Made by a program: the position numbers and the translations under genes. Of a DNA stretch of 64,000 nt, positions 1 to 12,559 are shown one piece after another. The stretch is from Anodontia alba (taxonomy: Eukaryota; Mollusca; Bivalvia; Lucinida; Lucinidae), in NCBI GenBank assembly GCA_964016985.1, contig OZ024825.1:6323056-6387055 (forward strand), given 5' to 3'. The notes under the pieces were generated by a model, which did no database searches, was not told the DNA's origin, and saw nothing but the letters and a program-made list of their open reading frames with translations. Position 1 is the first letter of the stretch; every line of letters begins with the position of its first letter.

Positions 1-226
1 CTCCAGGCTATTCGAAAAGAGACCCTTGCCATACTGTTAGGAGGTACAGGCTGATCTGAGTCTTGCTGGTTACACAGGTCTTACTGTAGGTTTTGTCGTG
101 CCCTGGCTCATATGTAGTGGGTACCCATTAGAAGCAGCACTATGATGTTTTTTTTCTGATGAATACCCAATATAACTGCGTTTGTGAGGAAATAAAATAC
201 AGTGACAAATTCTAGAGCCACAGAGA

Positions 227-507
227 CATCACGAAAACATGCCTATATAACTTTGACCCCCTTAAACCCCACTTTTATATAGTAAAACTGGGGTTTACAG
301 GGGTATACATTATTTTTCTTATTTCTGCTAAAAATATAGATTGTGGGTACTCGTTAGAACCGCCTCGCCGAGGCGGTTCTAACGAGTACCACAATCTATG
401 TTTTGAGCAGAAATATGAAAAATATCAGAGGTTTTTTTTTTTATGAAAATTTTCAGTTTTTGGAGGTGAAATTTTCTATATATTTGAATAGGCGTGTTTT
501 CGTAATG
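227..507 (+). mobile_element. CATYACG MITE, copy 1 (reference description)
   Basis: This is an element of about 280 bp with ends CATCACGAAAACATGCCTAT and ATAGGCGTGTTTTCGTAATG, which are inverted repeats. At its centre is a nearly perfect palindrome with arms of about 45 bases around GAACCGCCTCG/CGAGGCGGTTC. One half carries TTAAACCCCACTTTTATA and GGGGTTTACAGGGGTATA. There is no coding capacity; the short open frames across the centre (reading PPRRGG) are artefacts of the palindrome. No clear target duplication is visible. Confidence 0.85.
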
Positions 508-1257
508 AAAGTCTACTTTGATTTGTGCCATCGGTGGGCGCGTAATTGTTATTTATTTCAAAAATGGACATACCAGTATCTCTCTCCATAGCAGGAGCAT
601 TCTTTTCCTATACAGCTGCCAAAGCGAAATCCCACATCCATACAATAATTCTTACAAGGCACCCCCATTAACCAAGGACAGAAACACTCGCAGTCCGCTT
701 CCGGAACACTTGCAAATAATAAAAATAAATGCGAGTAATAGATAGTTTGCTTTCTGGACAAAACATCATTCTATACTGAGCCGAGGTACAGTATTGTCTA
801 AAAAATTATATGTCCGCCGAGCGAATAGTCAGCTCAGCCTGTGCATCATAATCTTAGCAGGGCGGATACTGTGAGTAGCTAAAGATTCAAAGCATCTTCA
901 GGCGGACAGCGAACACTGATCAGCCTGCGCGGATGCAATCGTATAGAAAATGTGCCCTGGCTGAATTATTATTGTGAACTATGTTGACAGTAAACGATCT
1001 AATTAGACTGCGCGGTATATCAGGCTGACTGGGGCATTTGCTGGTCGCGTATGGCCTGAAAACCATTTGCTCGTGATTGTGCAAAACTGGTTTAAGTCCC
1101 CAAGTAGATATTTAGCTTATTGGTTCGAAAGCGTTTCTTGTTGTAGTTCTTTCAATCTGTTATTGCAACTCTTCGTTGTGTCTTATGATTGTTTTTCATT
1201 ATTTGTTCTTTTAACGCATCGGGAAGAGTGCGCTTCATGAATGTGTGTAACTTCATT

Positions 1258-1497
1258 TGAGCCGGAGCACGACAAAACCCACAATAACACCTATGTTACC
1301 AGTAATGACTCAGATCAGCCTGTACGCACACCCGGTATAGCAAGGGTTCTCATTTATTCCTCTTTGAATAGCCTGAAGGCTGTAGTAGGCACACGCGATC
1401 AGCGAAGACTCTGATCAGCCCGTGCGGACGCGCGGGCTGATCTGAGTCTTCGCTGGTCGCACGCGTCTTATTGTGGTTTTTGTCGTGCGCTGGCTCA
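1258..1497. repeat. Foldback of the GATCAGCC repeat family
   Basis: Ends TGAGCCGGAGCACGACAAAA and TTTTTGTCGTGCGCTGGCTCA pair. The core is GATCAGCCCGTGCGGACGCG with its complement. Related pieces: 48-111, 896-960, 3300-3470, 3780-3850, 5200-5370, 9425-9545, 17130-17290, 17700-17770, 20140-20210, 40240-40350, 50560-50660, 52020-52230 and 53030-53220. Confidence 0.72.
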
Positions 1498-2169
1498 ACA
1501 TACAGTGTTTGGGGTGGGGGTGGGGGGGGGGGGGGGGTATGGCGGTTATCGTAATACCATGCATGGTCATGACAGCCATCTGGATATAGATTTCAAATAT
1601 TATTCACAAGCTTTAAAGACACTGCCCAAAGTGCTTTTCATACAGGGCTTGTGTTTGTGTTCTGTAATATCTGACGTTACAAGAAGTTTCTAACTGTGAT
1701 TATTCACAACCTTGAAAGGTGTTTCTTCATAAGCATTTCGTGCTTCATCGGCTTCACAATTATCGTAGACGTTGTTTATAGCTCCAACCATACGTGGTTA
1801 TGGCAGTCTTCTCGAATGTGGATTTCAAAGTTTTTGCAAACAGGGATGATATTGTCCCATGGAATCTGCATATGTAATGTAAGCTTAATCGGCTTGCAGT
1901 TTGGTATAAAAAGCTGCTTAAAGATTTTGACATATATTGTCATGGCGGCCATCTCGGATGGCGGTTTCTAATAGTTTTCGAGAGCGTAAAAGATATACTG
2001 ATTCTACCCCTAGTCTAGGATGCTTCATATACGATTTCAGCTCAACCTTCCTTGCAATTTGGAGAAATCTTTTATTTATGGCTTTCAATATATATGGTTA
2101 GTGTACAATTGCGAGCGGCTAAAGTTCGAATTCAGAGCTCCATCTCACACCTCACGCACACTTAGGGCC

Positions 2170-2640
2170 TGCTCTCTATCGGCTGTGCCTAATATGTCAC
2201 CGTGGCGGGTCCCGGTGTGAAGGACATGCTGTCTGGACATTCGTTTCCGCCACGTGCTCCCGACCATCGGGTTTCGGTACGGTGCCTGTATAGATGGCAC
2301 GGTCGGAACCGAGTTACCTTTTACTTGCTAACATACCTCTGACCCAGTTGTATGGTTTTATGTGCCCTGCATGATACAAAGTTTCATGGATATCTTTTAT
2401 GAAGTTAAATTTTAATTTTGTTCTAAACAATTATCATATACTTTTAGTCTTATTACTTGTAAATTGATTTGCATATTAGTACCTTTCTGTGTTACAATGC
2501 TGTGTCATTTTAATGTATATATTTGTATGTATTTTATATTTGTATGTTATACAGGACCACAAGGTAGACTAGCTTTTGAAGCTAATTGTGTATCCTCTTT
2601 AAATATTGTATAAATAATTAAAATAAATAAAAAGAGTGAT
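2170..2640 (+). mobile_element. Possible LINE 3' untranslated end
   Basis: CTAACATACCTCTGACC and TATACAGGACCACAAGG, followed by TGTATAAATAATTAAAATAA, look like a non-LTR element tail. No coding motif is visible. Confidence 0.35.
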
Positions 2641-3095
2641 CGTGTATTGTTTAGAAGCGAGCCCAGTCCAATTATTATGTGCCCTTTTACATAATAGTAT
2701 TGAAACATTTAAAACTGATGAAAACTTTTCGACAGCACAGTGACTTTATATTTTTCCTGATATAAAACAAATGTTCCACCATAGCGTTCAGCTATTGTAG
2801 TCTCAGTTATATGTTCACTGTTTAGCCCGATCTCTTATCTCCTTCTACCTCACTTGGACTTGTCTTTTTTGCATAGGGTCGCTACAACTACTCTTCCAAA
2901 CAATGCATCTTCAGACCTATTTACTACAAACTTATTTCCTACCCAATCATAATAGAAACCAAGCGGATGAATTTCGGAGAGATGCTAGATCAATAATAAT
3001 TAACAAAAAAGCTACTATTTCCTAGGACTATAAATTGTAATGCTTGTTTATGAAAAAGACGTGTCCAGCTGAAAAATAACTGGACCAAGCACACA
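2641..3095. other. No feature recognised
   Basis: AT-rich unique-looking sequence without coding signs, hairpins or family matches that I can see. Confidence 0.5.
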
Positions 3096-3884
3096 GGTAT
3101 TCCCTATGCAAAAGCTGCAGTACTACAAAATCATGCATCATTATGTTACAGTCATCGCGGGCGTCTTGGATGGAATATTTTTCGCAAACTTGAAAGATGT
3201 TCCCAAGGATGTTTCACGTGCAAGTAGAGACACATCGACGTTACAATTTCAAAGATGCTGTTTTAAGGTTTTACCATATTATAACGTACATTCGGTCTTG
3301 TACGCCCAGCGAAGATTCAGATCACTCTGCGGATTTGTTCTGTCTAATCAGAATCTTTACTGGACACAGTTTGGACAGCCAAGGATGCAAAGTTTCTTCA
3401 TGCGGACAACGAAGACTCTTATCAAACAGCGCGGATGCGCAGGCTGATTTGAGTTTTCCTTGGTGCACATGCCAGCAGGTACGTTTTCACAAATCGCGGC
3501 TCATATATGTTCATGATGGCCATATTGGATGCCATTTTCAGATAGTTTCCGCACACGAAAGGTCCTGTCCCAGTGATGCTTCATATGTAAAACGAACTCA
3601 ATGGGCCTAACAGTTTCAGTGAATTGGATTACAGTTTTACTATATAACGCGCAACGTGGGGAACAGATTCTTATGTCATATGCAAGCAGCGAAGGTCCAA
3701 ATAAGCGTGTAAATACATGCAGTCTAATCTGAACGTTCTTTGTTCGTCGACATATAATAAAGGATCCAATGATCTTGTAAGCGGACAACGAAGGCACAGA
3801 TCAGCCTGTGCAAATGCGCAGGCTGATCTGTACCTTCGTTGTCCGCAAATAGCATAAGGGCCTGTTTCTTGCGTTGCTCGTCAT

Positions 3885-4440
3885 ATAAAGTTATGGCGAT
3901 CGTCTTGGAAACTCAATTTTTTTCGCAAATATGAATGATCTTGTCCCAAATGTGCTTCATATACAATTTGATCCCCATCGGATTAGCGATTTGGATGCAC
4001 AAGCCATTTATATGGTCATAGTGGTCATCTTCGATGTCAGTTTTCAATATTTTTCTCAAACTTAAATGGTCTGATCCCAATGATCCTTCATAAGCAATTT
4101 GAACTTCATCGGCCTCACAGTTTCTGAGAAGTTTTTGTTTTTAATAGTTGTTACATATAGGTCAAGGCGGCTAGCTTGAATGTGGGTTCCCAACAATTTT
4201 GCGCAAACTTAAACGGTCTTTTCCCAAAGAGGCTTCATAAGCAATTTGAGCTCCATCGGCCTCACAATTCAGAGACGAAGTTGTTAATAGGTTTTAACAT
4301 ATATGGTAATGGTAATGATCTCAGATGCCGGTTCCCAATATTTTTAACAAACTTGAAAGATTTTTCCCAAGGATGTTTCACAAGCTAGTAGAGATACATC
4401 AGCACCACAGTTTCGAAGAAAACGATTAAAGGTGCCAAGG
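3885..4440. repeat. Array of about 140-bp units (CATCGGCCTCACAGTTTC)
   Basis: Four consecutive units share GGTCATGGCGGCCATC-, CAAACTTGAAAGGTC- and CATCGGCCTCACAGTTT-like blocks. More units are scattered at 1690-2000, 3100-3300, 3500-3650, 4780-4920 and 5665-6075. No coding evidence. Confidence 0.72.
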
Positions 4441-4463
4441 ACGCTTCATTTATAATTTCCATA

Positions 4464-4777
4464 CAGTCGACTCTCGTTATCTCGACTCTGCTTATCACGA
4501 AGTGCAAAATCTGGTTCCTGTTTTAACGTAAAAATCTAACAACAGCTAACAAAATATTGTAGTAAAGAGGAGAAATTGCTCCCAAGGAACAATTTCTACT
4601 CTTTTCCACAATATTTTCAATATATCTTTAACTTCAGCAATCAAACTAAATATTCATTTGTCAAATGTGGCTGTTTGATTAATTTTCCTCAATTCTGCAA
4701 ATCTGATATGTTGAGGTATGGATATTTCGAAGTATTTCAGAGAGCCACCTGGACTTCGAGATAACGAGAGTCGACTG
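4464..4777. mobile_element. TA-flanked TIR element (CAGTCGACTCTCGTTATCTC)
   Basis: TIRs CAGTCGACTCTCGTTATCTC and GAGATAACGAGAGTCGACTG are flanked by TA at 4462-4463 and 4778-4779. At 314 bp with no ORF, it is a pogo/Tigger-type MITE by its TA site and CAGT ends (inference). Confidence 0.82.
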
Positions 4778-4953
4778 TAACAGGCACAAAAGCCGTTTTT
4801 AACTTTCACCATATACAGCTATGGTGTCAGTTCCATATATTTTTTTTACAAAAATAAAAGATATTGTATCGAAAATGCTTTATAATCAATTTGATCTCTG
4901 TGGACCTTGATGTTTGGAACTACATGTAGAAGCTGCTGATCTGCTTGCAGTTT

Positions 4954-5130
4954 AGCCCAGCGTCCCATCAAAGGGGTATTGGCAAACAGTGTTGAGTCTA
5001 CACTATTTGTATTAAATAGTTGAATTTCTGAAAGGCATGGTAATAATAAAAACTCAACAGACACCCCTACTACCGAAAATAGACCGGTCCAAAGAGTAAA
5101 GTAGAACAGTCCATTCGGCATAAATGAGGT
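4954..5130. mobile_element. TTAACCCATTTATGCC MITE, fragment
   Basis: It contains TTTAGCCCAGCGTCCCATC, the ACAGTGTTGAGTCTACACT core and AGACCGGTCCAAAGAG. Further fragments of the family lie at about 15964-16062, 39049-39145, 39225-39420, 44150-44340, 51060-51155, 51525-51600 and 56520-56590. Confidence 0.7.
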
Positions 5131-5373
5131 AAGATAAAAGGCCGCTGATCAGTTTTGCCATATAAGCGGCAACTTGTAAAAACGTTCCATCTTACATGTG
5201 CGCCCAACGAAGACTCAAATCAGCCTGCACATCCGCGCAATCTGATCAGGATCTTCATTGTCCGCATGAAGAAGCTTTGCATCCTTGGCTAACCAAAATG
5301 CGCACAGTGACTATTCTGGTCAGACTGCACGAAAGCGCAGGTTGCTCTGAAGTTTAGCTGGGCGCACAGGGCT

Positions 5374-5651
5374 CATCACGACAACATACCTATATGATTT
5401 GGACCCACTTAAACCCCATTTTTGTATAGTAAAATGGGGTTTACAAAGGTATATTTTTTTTCTTATTTCTGCTCAAAAACATAGTTTGTGAGTATTTGTT
5501 AGAAACGCCTCGCCGAAGCGGCTCTAACGAGCATCCACAATATATATTTTCATGATGAAAAATGAAAAATATCATTTTTTTTTTATCTGAAAACTTTCAA
5601 TTTTTGGTGGTGAAATGTTCTTTATATTTGAATAGGCGTGTTTTTGTAATA
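5374..5651 (+). mobile_element. CATYACG MITE, copy 2
   Basis: Same layout as 227-507, with a mutated left end (CATCACGACAACATACC). Confidence 0.82.
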
Positions 5652-5800
5652 GAAGGTACTTTTTCTGACGTTGTGGCTCATAAATGGTCATGGCGGCCGT
5701 CTTGGACGACGCCGACTCCCAATAGTATTCGCAAACTTGAAATATTTTGTGCGAAGGATTCTTTCTTTGCAGGTTGACCTTCATCGGCCTCATAGTTTCG

Positions 5801-5900
<100 letters not shown>

Positions 5901-6820
5901 ACCATACATGGTCATGGTAGCCATCTTGGATGGCGGTCTCCAATATTTTGCATATACTTGGTTTAAACAATATCTTTTTATTTGTTCCTTTTGCATATGC
6001 TTAAAAGATCCTTTCCCAAAGATTCTTCACGTGCAGTTTAGTTACAATTCGCAGGCAGTTTCTGACAAGAAATATTTATGAAAAACATTTTTGCATTATC
6101 AGTCTGAGTTGCCCTGGCGACCAGTCGAAATGATCGATCGAATTATTTCGCAATTATTTCTTTCTATGCAAACATCATTTCTGCCGAATTTGGTTCTTGA
6201 TGATGATGATGTTGATGACGTCGCATTCATTAGTTGGGTCGTATCGAGACGAAGAAAGGATGATAACGAAAGACTCTGTGTCATGAAGCGCCGTGCTGAG
6301 TTCCACCTCTATTTCATTCTAGATTTGTGGTCAGCAAAAGTGAAAAAAAAAAAAAAAAATAAATAAATAAAAAAAAAAAAAAATAAAAAAAAAAATAAAT
6401 AAATAAATAAATAAAAATAAAAAAATAAAATTGCCTAAGATAAAATCAGTCCAAAAGTACTTTTATTTTTCTTTTTTCTCCATGAAAACATATGCCGTAG
6501 GTACTCATTAGAAGCGCCTCGTAAAGGTGCTTCTAACGAGTACCCATAACATATGTTTTCATGGAGAAATAAACAAAATATTATGTAGATAACCCTCTTA
6601 TTGCTCTGGAGCAATGAATAAGTACCTGGAAGAGGGGTAAATTAAGAGTAAATTTATTTTCTACAAGTCGATTATTAACCGATGATCAGTTGGTTTACAA
6701 AACCGATAATCGGCTATGAAATTCCCAATACTAAATTGTACACAGGCTCGGAATCTTTGTTGTGCCCACATGTCCGACGGTAAATGTTTCCCACGTTGCG
6801 ACTGATTTATTTATTCATTT

Positions 6821-7056
6821 TAAATTATATCTAACCACTTTTATGTATTAAAACTGGGGTTTACGGGGGTACACGCATTTTTTCCTATTTTGCTGAAAAA
6901 ACATAGATTGTGGGTGCTCAATAGAACCGCTCACCGAGTACCCACATTCTATGATTTGAGAAGAAATATGAAAAATATCAGAATTTTTATCTGAAAATTT
7001 TCCTTTTTTTGGTTGTAAAATTTTCAATATATTTGAATATGTGTGTTTTCGTAATG
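6821..7056 (+). mobile_element. CATYACG MITE, copy 3 (degraded left end)
   Basis: It has a shortened central palindrome and a recognisable right end TGTGTTTTCGTAATG; the left TIR is lost. Confidence 0.72.
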
Positions 7057-7097
7057 AACCACTTACTACATTGCCAGCATTTAGAAATACAATACGT

Positions 7098-7325
7098 TAA
7101 CCCATTTATGCCTAGTGGAATGTTTTACCTTAACTCTTTGGACAGGTCCATTCCTATATAAGGGGTGTCTGGTCAGTTATTATTATTACCATGTTTTGTA
7201 GAAATTCCTGAACTTAATGCAAACAGTGAAGACCCTGATCAGACGCCGCGTTCTGCGGCGTCTGATCTAGGTCTACACTGTTTGCCAATGTCCCTTTTAT
7301 GGGACGCCAGGCTTAAATGGGTTAA
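7098..7325. mobile_element. TTAACCCATTTATGCC MITE, full copy
   Basis: A 228-bp foldback with ends TTAACCCATTTATGCCTAG and AGGCTTAAATGGGTTAA. A central palindrome reads GATCAGACGCCGCG and its complement, beside ACTGTTTGCC. TTAA at both ends fits a piggyBac-type target site. Confidence 0.82.
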
Positions 7326-7399
7326 CGTTACCACACTTATGCAAATTATGATTTTGTTTTCAATGGCATTTAAGTATGATATGGGTACTCGTCTATGTT

Positions 7400-7997
7400 T
7401 TTACTTGTGGGTGGGGCAAGACAATGTGTCTTTGGGTTGGCCAGCCGTGGTTCAACTATTGATTTTCATTTCCTCTGGCACACAATAGAATTAGCCATGA
7501 GTACTCGTCTTCGTTTATCATAGCAATTAATTTGATTTTTATGTTTTTGCTTTAATGCATTGACTGAGTTGGAAGCCTTTATGCAAACCGAATTTTTATG
7601 TTTTTCTGTATTAAGAGGAGCATCGGGATTCAGGGTGAAGTTTGCCGGCTGTAAAAGTGCTTTGAACATCCCGGTTGCTTATTTTACTGACCGTTCTAAG
7701 GCAGTGGTCCCGGTGTTAGTCTTACTCATTGTTGCTCTATGGTTTATTCTACGAGGCGATTTAAGTCTTGCCTCGTGTTGTTTTGTTCTTGTGTTTTTCG
7801 GTCCTTTTGGCGTTGAGGTTGCCTCGCTTGGGAAGGGGTGAGCAGGTCTTTGTGCTTTTTGTGCGTTTGTTCGATTTGCGCTTGTTTGGATTTGTTTGTT
7901 TCCTCTTCGTCTTGTTATCTGCATGTATGTGAGAGGGAGGGGATGGGGTCTGCGGCTTGTGATTGTGGCACTCCTTGGACGTTTTCTTACCCTTCTT
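7400..7997 (+). mobile_element. RT-element tail, 5' truncated copy
   Basis: It aligns with 43400-42848 reversed, through TGGTTCAACTATTG, the stretch around CATCGGGA and GTGGCACTCCTTGGACG. Divergence is higher than in the 35.5-kb copy. Confidence 0.78.
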
Positions 7998-8344
7998 ACT
8001 TCGGTTTTTCAGTGAAATAAAATTCTGATAAGATCATACGAATGGGATTTCGAATTAATTCTGTTGTCAAGCCTGTATCTTCATTCTCATTTGTACATAT
8101 GCAGTCAAATGCCACACTACAAGCTTAAGAATTTATCTTTCTACATCGTTTTCATAATCGATAATATATAGTCTGTATATAGAGGCCATTATTTATGTAC
8201 ATGTATTTGTGATTTAAGCAGACAATGTTTCCAGAACACGTTCTTTTAATATAAGTTAGGCTTCCCTTTACGGAGAACATTAAAGATATGCAGTAGTTTT
8301 TCAGACTGGCAATAACGATTTCAATGTAGAAATACGCTAATTAC

Positions 8345-8525
8345 AGTCGACTGGTACTAGCACTTTAACGATAATAGCGCTATTTACAGTCGACTGGTAA
8401 TTGAGCCGTTTTATCGTATAATTGATATTACCAGTCGACTGGTAATTGAACCGTTTTAACGTATACTTGCTATTTCCAGTCGACTGGTAATTGAGACTTT
8501 TTACGTATAATTGCTGTTACCAGTC
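8345..8525. repeat. Tandem repeat with CAGTCGACTGGTAATTGA
   Basis: About 3.5 units of 57-60 bp. Each contains the palindrome CCAGTCGACTGG. Confidence 0.8.
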
Positions 8526-8543
8526 TAAAATAAGTAGTAAAGG

Positions 8544-8717
8544 TTAAATCACCAATTACAACTGCAGCAAACAATTTTCCCCCAGAGAAAACAAGTCTAG
8601 ATTAATCAAGTGAATCATCTGCTTGGCTTGACAGATGATTCACATGAAATGTCAGGACTTCTTTTCTCTACAAAAATGTGGTCTGCTGCAAATTTTGCTC
8701 GGTGCTTTAAGTGTTAA
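8544..8717. mobile_element. TTAA-ended foldback (AAAATAAGACTTGACATTTC family)
   Basis: Both ends carry TTAA and there are paired GTCTGCTGCA-type blocks. The central hairpin is GTGAATCATCTGCTTGGC with its complement. Related copies: 12010-12210, 13066-13271, 19635-19798, 38560-38705 (partial), 48138-48357 and 63625-63750. Confidence 0.72.
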
Positions 8718-8845
8718 AATAATTACAAACAATTGTTTTTTCTGCTGCAAATAGTTTATTAGATAGCAAAGGAAGGAAATACACTCACACAATATTTTAC
8801 TCAGAACATATAAGCGGTGTGAGAAAAAGAGTCCTCATCTAGACT

Positions 8846-9097
8846 CATCACGAAAACACGTCTATATAATGCTGACCCCCACACTAAAACCCACTTTCAT
8901 ATAGTAAAACTAGGGTTTACATGGGTATACATTATTTTCATATTTCTCCTCAAAAACATAGGCGAGGCGGTTCTAACGAGTACCTACAATCTAAGTTTTG
9001 AACAGAAATATGAAAAATATCAGTATTTTTTATCTGAAAAGTTTCATTTTTGATGGTAAAATTTTCAGTATATTTGAATAGGCTTGTTTTCGTAATG
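8846..9097 (+). mobile_element. CATYACG MITE, copy 4 (one palindrome arm deleted)
   Basis: Both ends are present. The central hairpin lacks most of its left arm, so the copy is about 30 bases short. Confidence 0.8.
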
Positions 9098-9187
9098 GAG
9101 GGCAATGAAGTTTCTGATCTCCCTGAGCATTCACATAGTCTACTCAGAACATTAGAGGTGCGTCAACAGCAAAGGCCCAGATCAGAC

Positions 9188-9424
9188 CCCGAGGTTATAA
9201 AACTTTTTTCAGGCTGAACTCAGCTGAGAATGAAAAATCTCTGCTAATAAATACGAAAATGCCAACTATTGTTGGCATTTTCATATTTATTAGCAGAGAT
9301 ATTTTCATGCTCAGCTGTGTTTAGCAAGAAAGAATTTGCACTTGTTAGTAATTTGAGATTTATTAGCAAGAAAAATTTCATGCTCAGCTGAGTTGAGCAT
9401 GAAAAAAGTTTTATAACCTCAGGG
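9188..9424. mobile_element. Foldback inserted in a GATCAGAC-type repeat
   Basis: TIRs GAGGTTATAAAACTTTTTTC and complement surround a further hairpin (ATAAATACGAAAATGCCAAC and complement). The flanks rejoin to a GATCAGAC...CGCATCTGCGCAGTCTG unit. Confidence 0.75.
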
Positions 9425-9764
9425 ACAGACTTCGCATCTGCGCAGTCTGAGCAAAATGCACTCAGTGAAGATTCTGATCAGACTGAGTAAATACGCCGGC
9501 TGGTCTGAATCTTGGTAGGAAGCACATGCCCGAAGGTACGTTTTCTAATATTGTGGCTCATCTTATATAGAAAATTGTAAATACATATTTTGATATTTTC
9601 TAGGAAAAAAAAAAGCTAAACTGCTTTTGCATTGCTATATGGAAAAAGTTGCTAATAGATATATTTTTTTCCAATTTATATAAAACAAAAACAAAAAAAC
9701 AACAACTTCAACCGTAACTTGAAGTCCATGTTTTCTTCTCATGGAGTAATAATTCACAGAGTCT

Positions 9765-9872
9765 TCATTTGTATTCCACAGGGAACAATATTAAACATAT
9801 TGTTTTCATTTTAAAGTGGAAAAAATATGTTTGATATTGTTATCTGTGGAATACAAAGGAAAATTCTGCTAA
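9765..9872. repeat. Inverted repeat, 34-base arms
   Basis: TTTGTATTCCACAGGGAACA and its near-complement enclose about 30 bases. It may be a small foldback element. Confidence 0.7.
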
Positions 9873-9978
9873 TACATAGTTTTGATCAGCAGACTTTTCT
9901 GTCCATTTACTGTTTACACATGCCTAAAGAACCCTTTCTGCACACACTACTGTACTAACCCTTAGTATTCGGACACCA

Positions 9979-10255
9979 ATTACGAAAACGCGCCTATTCA
10001 AATATATAGAAAATTTCACCTCCAAAAACTGAAAATTTTCAGATGTAAAACTCTGATACTTTTCATATTTCTGCTCAAAACATATATTATGGGTACCCGT
10101 TAGAACCGCCTCGATGAGGCGGTTCTAACGAGTACCCACAATATGTGTTTTGAGCAGAAATATGAAAAATAATGTATACCCCTGTAAACCCCAGTTTTAC
10201 TATATAAAAGTGGGGTTTAAGGGGGCCAAAATTACATAGGCGTGTTTTCGTGATG
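9979..10255 (-). mobile_element. CATYACG MITE, copy 5
   Basis: Full length in reverse orientation, with an intact central hairpin around GCCTCGATGAGGC. Confidence 0.83.
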
Positions 10256-10989
10256 TAAACTCCTTGCCATACATGTACAAACATCATAATCTTAATTTTC
10301 TTCTCGGTTAATTCAGCAGATTACAAATTGGTGGTGTTTATCTTATTTTTCCCAGGAAAAAAAAGATGACATTTCATGCAAATTATCTCCAAAGGTGACA
10401 ATTCGCATTTAATGCAAAATTCTACTATCATAGAAAAATAAGAAAAAAATATTTCACTATGTCATCGGCTCAAATTTTACCCAGAGTGATAAGCATTTAA
10501 TGGTTCAATAGAACTATAACTATAGGCTATTTACTGCAGTGACAATTTATTTCTTCACAATTCAAGAGATTTATTTAATGCTTAGCTGGAAAAAAACTTT
10601 CAGCAGACGACATTTAAATATATTCTTTTTTATATTTCTCCAAGGACATTGTCTCCGGAGACAATTTGTATTAAGTGCCAAAGCCTGTCAACTGGGAAAA
10701 ATAAGAAAAAATATCAATTTATTTTTAGGCATATGCACTGTTTGTGGGAGCTGAGTTTCGCTTGGGGCACTGCTGGGTGTAGCAGTTTTTTTTTTTTTTT
10801 TTTTTTTTTATTAATTCCTGTCTGTCAATAGACTGAATCTGCTTTTGTTTTATTCTGTTAAAATAAGGAAACCATTTCAGATTTTGGTATTACCAAAAAA
10901 TGGCCTAGCAGATGTTTCACAGGAAATGTCTTTTTTTCTCTTAAAATAAAATAAATTAAAATAAACAAATAAAACATATGCTGCAGCTG

Positions 10990-11350
10990 TGACTGGCAGT
11001 GTAGTTAGTGTTGTGTTTACGTATCGTTTGCTTCTTTTAGGATCAATGAACTCTTTTGGATATATTTAAAATTAGTATGTTGCTAAACCCAGGGCAAGGA
11101 GGCATGAGCGGTAACCAAATATGCTTTCGTAGTGTGATGACAGCAAACACGAAGATATAGCACGAGTTTACCAATATAGATGAATCTGCTAGCAATACTA
11201 TATTTATCCTTCTAAAGTATTTGAGTACCTTAAATCCTTACCATACTTGTCCTAAAATTTGAACTATCTACAGACATGTCTGAAAACTCGCTATTCGCGA
11301 TAGTCTCGCTACAATTTAAACTGCAGGGCATTTTTAGCATGTTGGTTTCT
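10990..11350. other. No feature recognised
   Basis: Unique-looking sequence between foldback elements, downstream of the metalloprotease gene. Confidence 0.5.
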
Positions 11351-11355
11351 TACAA

Positions 11356-11925
11356 AAGACTGGTAGTGACATTTCAATTACATTAATTCAAGGTATCAAC
11401 TTCACGAATTCACGATTTCAGCTTCTCGAATTCACGATTTCAACTTCACGAATTCCAACTTTACGAATTCACGATTTCAACTTCACGAATTCACGAATTC
11501 AACCTCACGAATTCCACTTCACGAATTCAACTTCACGAATTCCACTTCACGAATTCAACTTCACGAATTAACGAATTCAACTTCACGAATTCAAATGTTG
11601 AATTCCTGAAGTTGAATTCGTGAAGTGGAATTCATGAATTCGTGAAGTGGAATTCGTGAAGCTGAATTCGTGACGTGGAATTCGTGAAGTTGAATTCGTG
11701 AATTCAGAATTCATGATGTTGAATTTGTGAATTTGTGAAGTTAAATTCGTAAAGTGGAATTCGTGAAATGGAATTCGTGAATTCGTGAAGTTGAATTCGT
11801 GAATTCGTGAAGTTGAATTCGTGAATTCGTGAAGTTGAATTCATGAATTCGTGAAGCTGAAATCGTGAATTCGTGAAGTTGAAACCTTGATGTAGTTGAA
11901 ATGTCACTACCGGTCTTTCGTAGTC
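11356..11925. mobile_element. Giant foldback built of GAATTCGTGAAGTT subrepeats
   Basis: Outer arms read GGTAGTGACATTTCAA and its complement. Inward, the left half is all CTTCACGAATTC repeats and the right half the reverse complement, meeting near 11600. The whole can fold into one hairpin of about 570 bases. EcoRI sites occur more than twenty times. Confidence 0.85.
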
Positions 11926-12559
11926 ACTACCGGACTTTCGTAGTTTCTAATTCGCTTGCTTCCCTTTGCCAAACTGGATTCTTTCCACACGTAGTTTCTA
12001 TTATTAATCTTTAGAGCATTAAGCAAAACTGAAAAAAAGATTATATTCTTTTATTCTTTTTCTGTTTTTTAGAGAAAATAAGACATGGCATTTCATGTGA
12101 GTCATCTGCTACAGAGGCTATTCAGACGAAATGCCACGCCTTATTTTCTCTGAAAATATGAAGAAATAAGATCAAACTGTCCATTGCAGTTGTGATAAAC
12201 ACTTTATGGGTGACATTTTAGTGTCCGAAAGTACTGAGGGTAAATTTGGTAACAGATACACCAGAACAATACAAGCAGACATTGAGAATAGAAGAGAAAA
12301 TATTTTTTCCAAAAAACCATCGAGTCGATATAATGTGTCCTTCTCGTCATACTGGTCCCCTGAAATATAAAATAAGATATAAAAAAGATGGCTTCAGGAC
12401 AGATGCTTTCAGTCTACTAGAGCTGGAGCGATGTCATAGATGCCTCAATATATCTAGATATTTTTGTAATTATACTGTATCATGATAGTGATGGTTAGTA
12501 TCGATATTTCATGATACCTGCATAATCATGATAATTAACTTTTTATATTTAAATCTTGA

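Noticed and set aside
3501..3797. 98-codon minus-strand frame
   Set aside because: It overlaps the about 140-bp repeat units and a GATCAGCC fragment and has no domain-like features.
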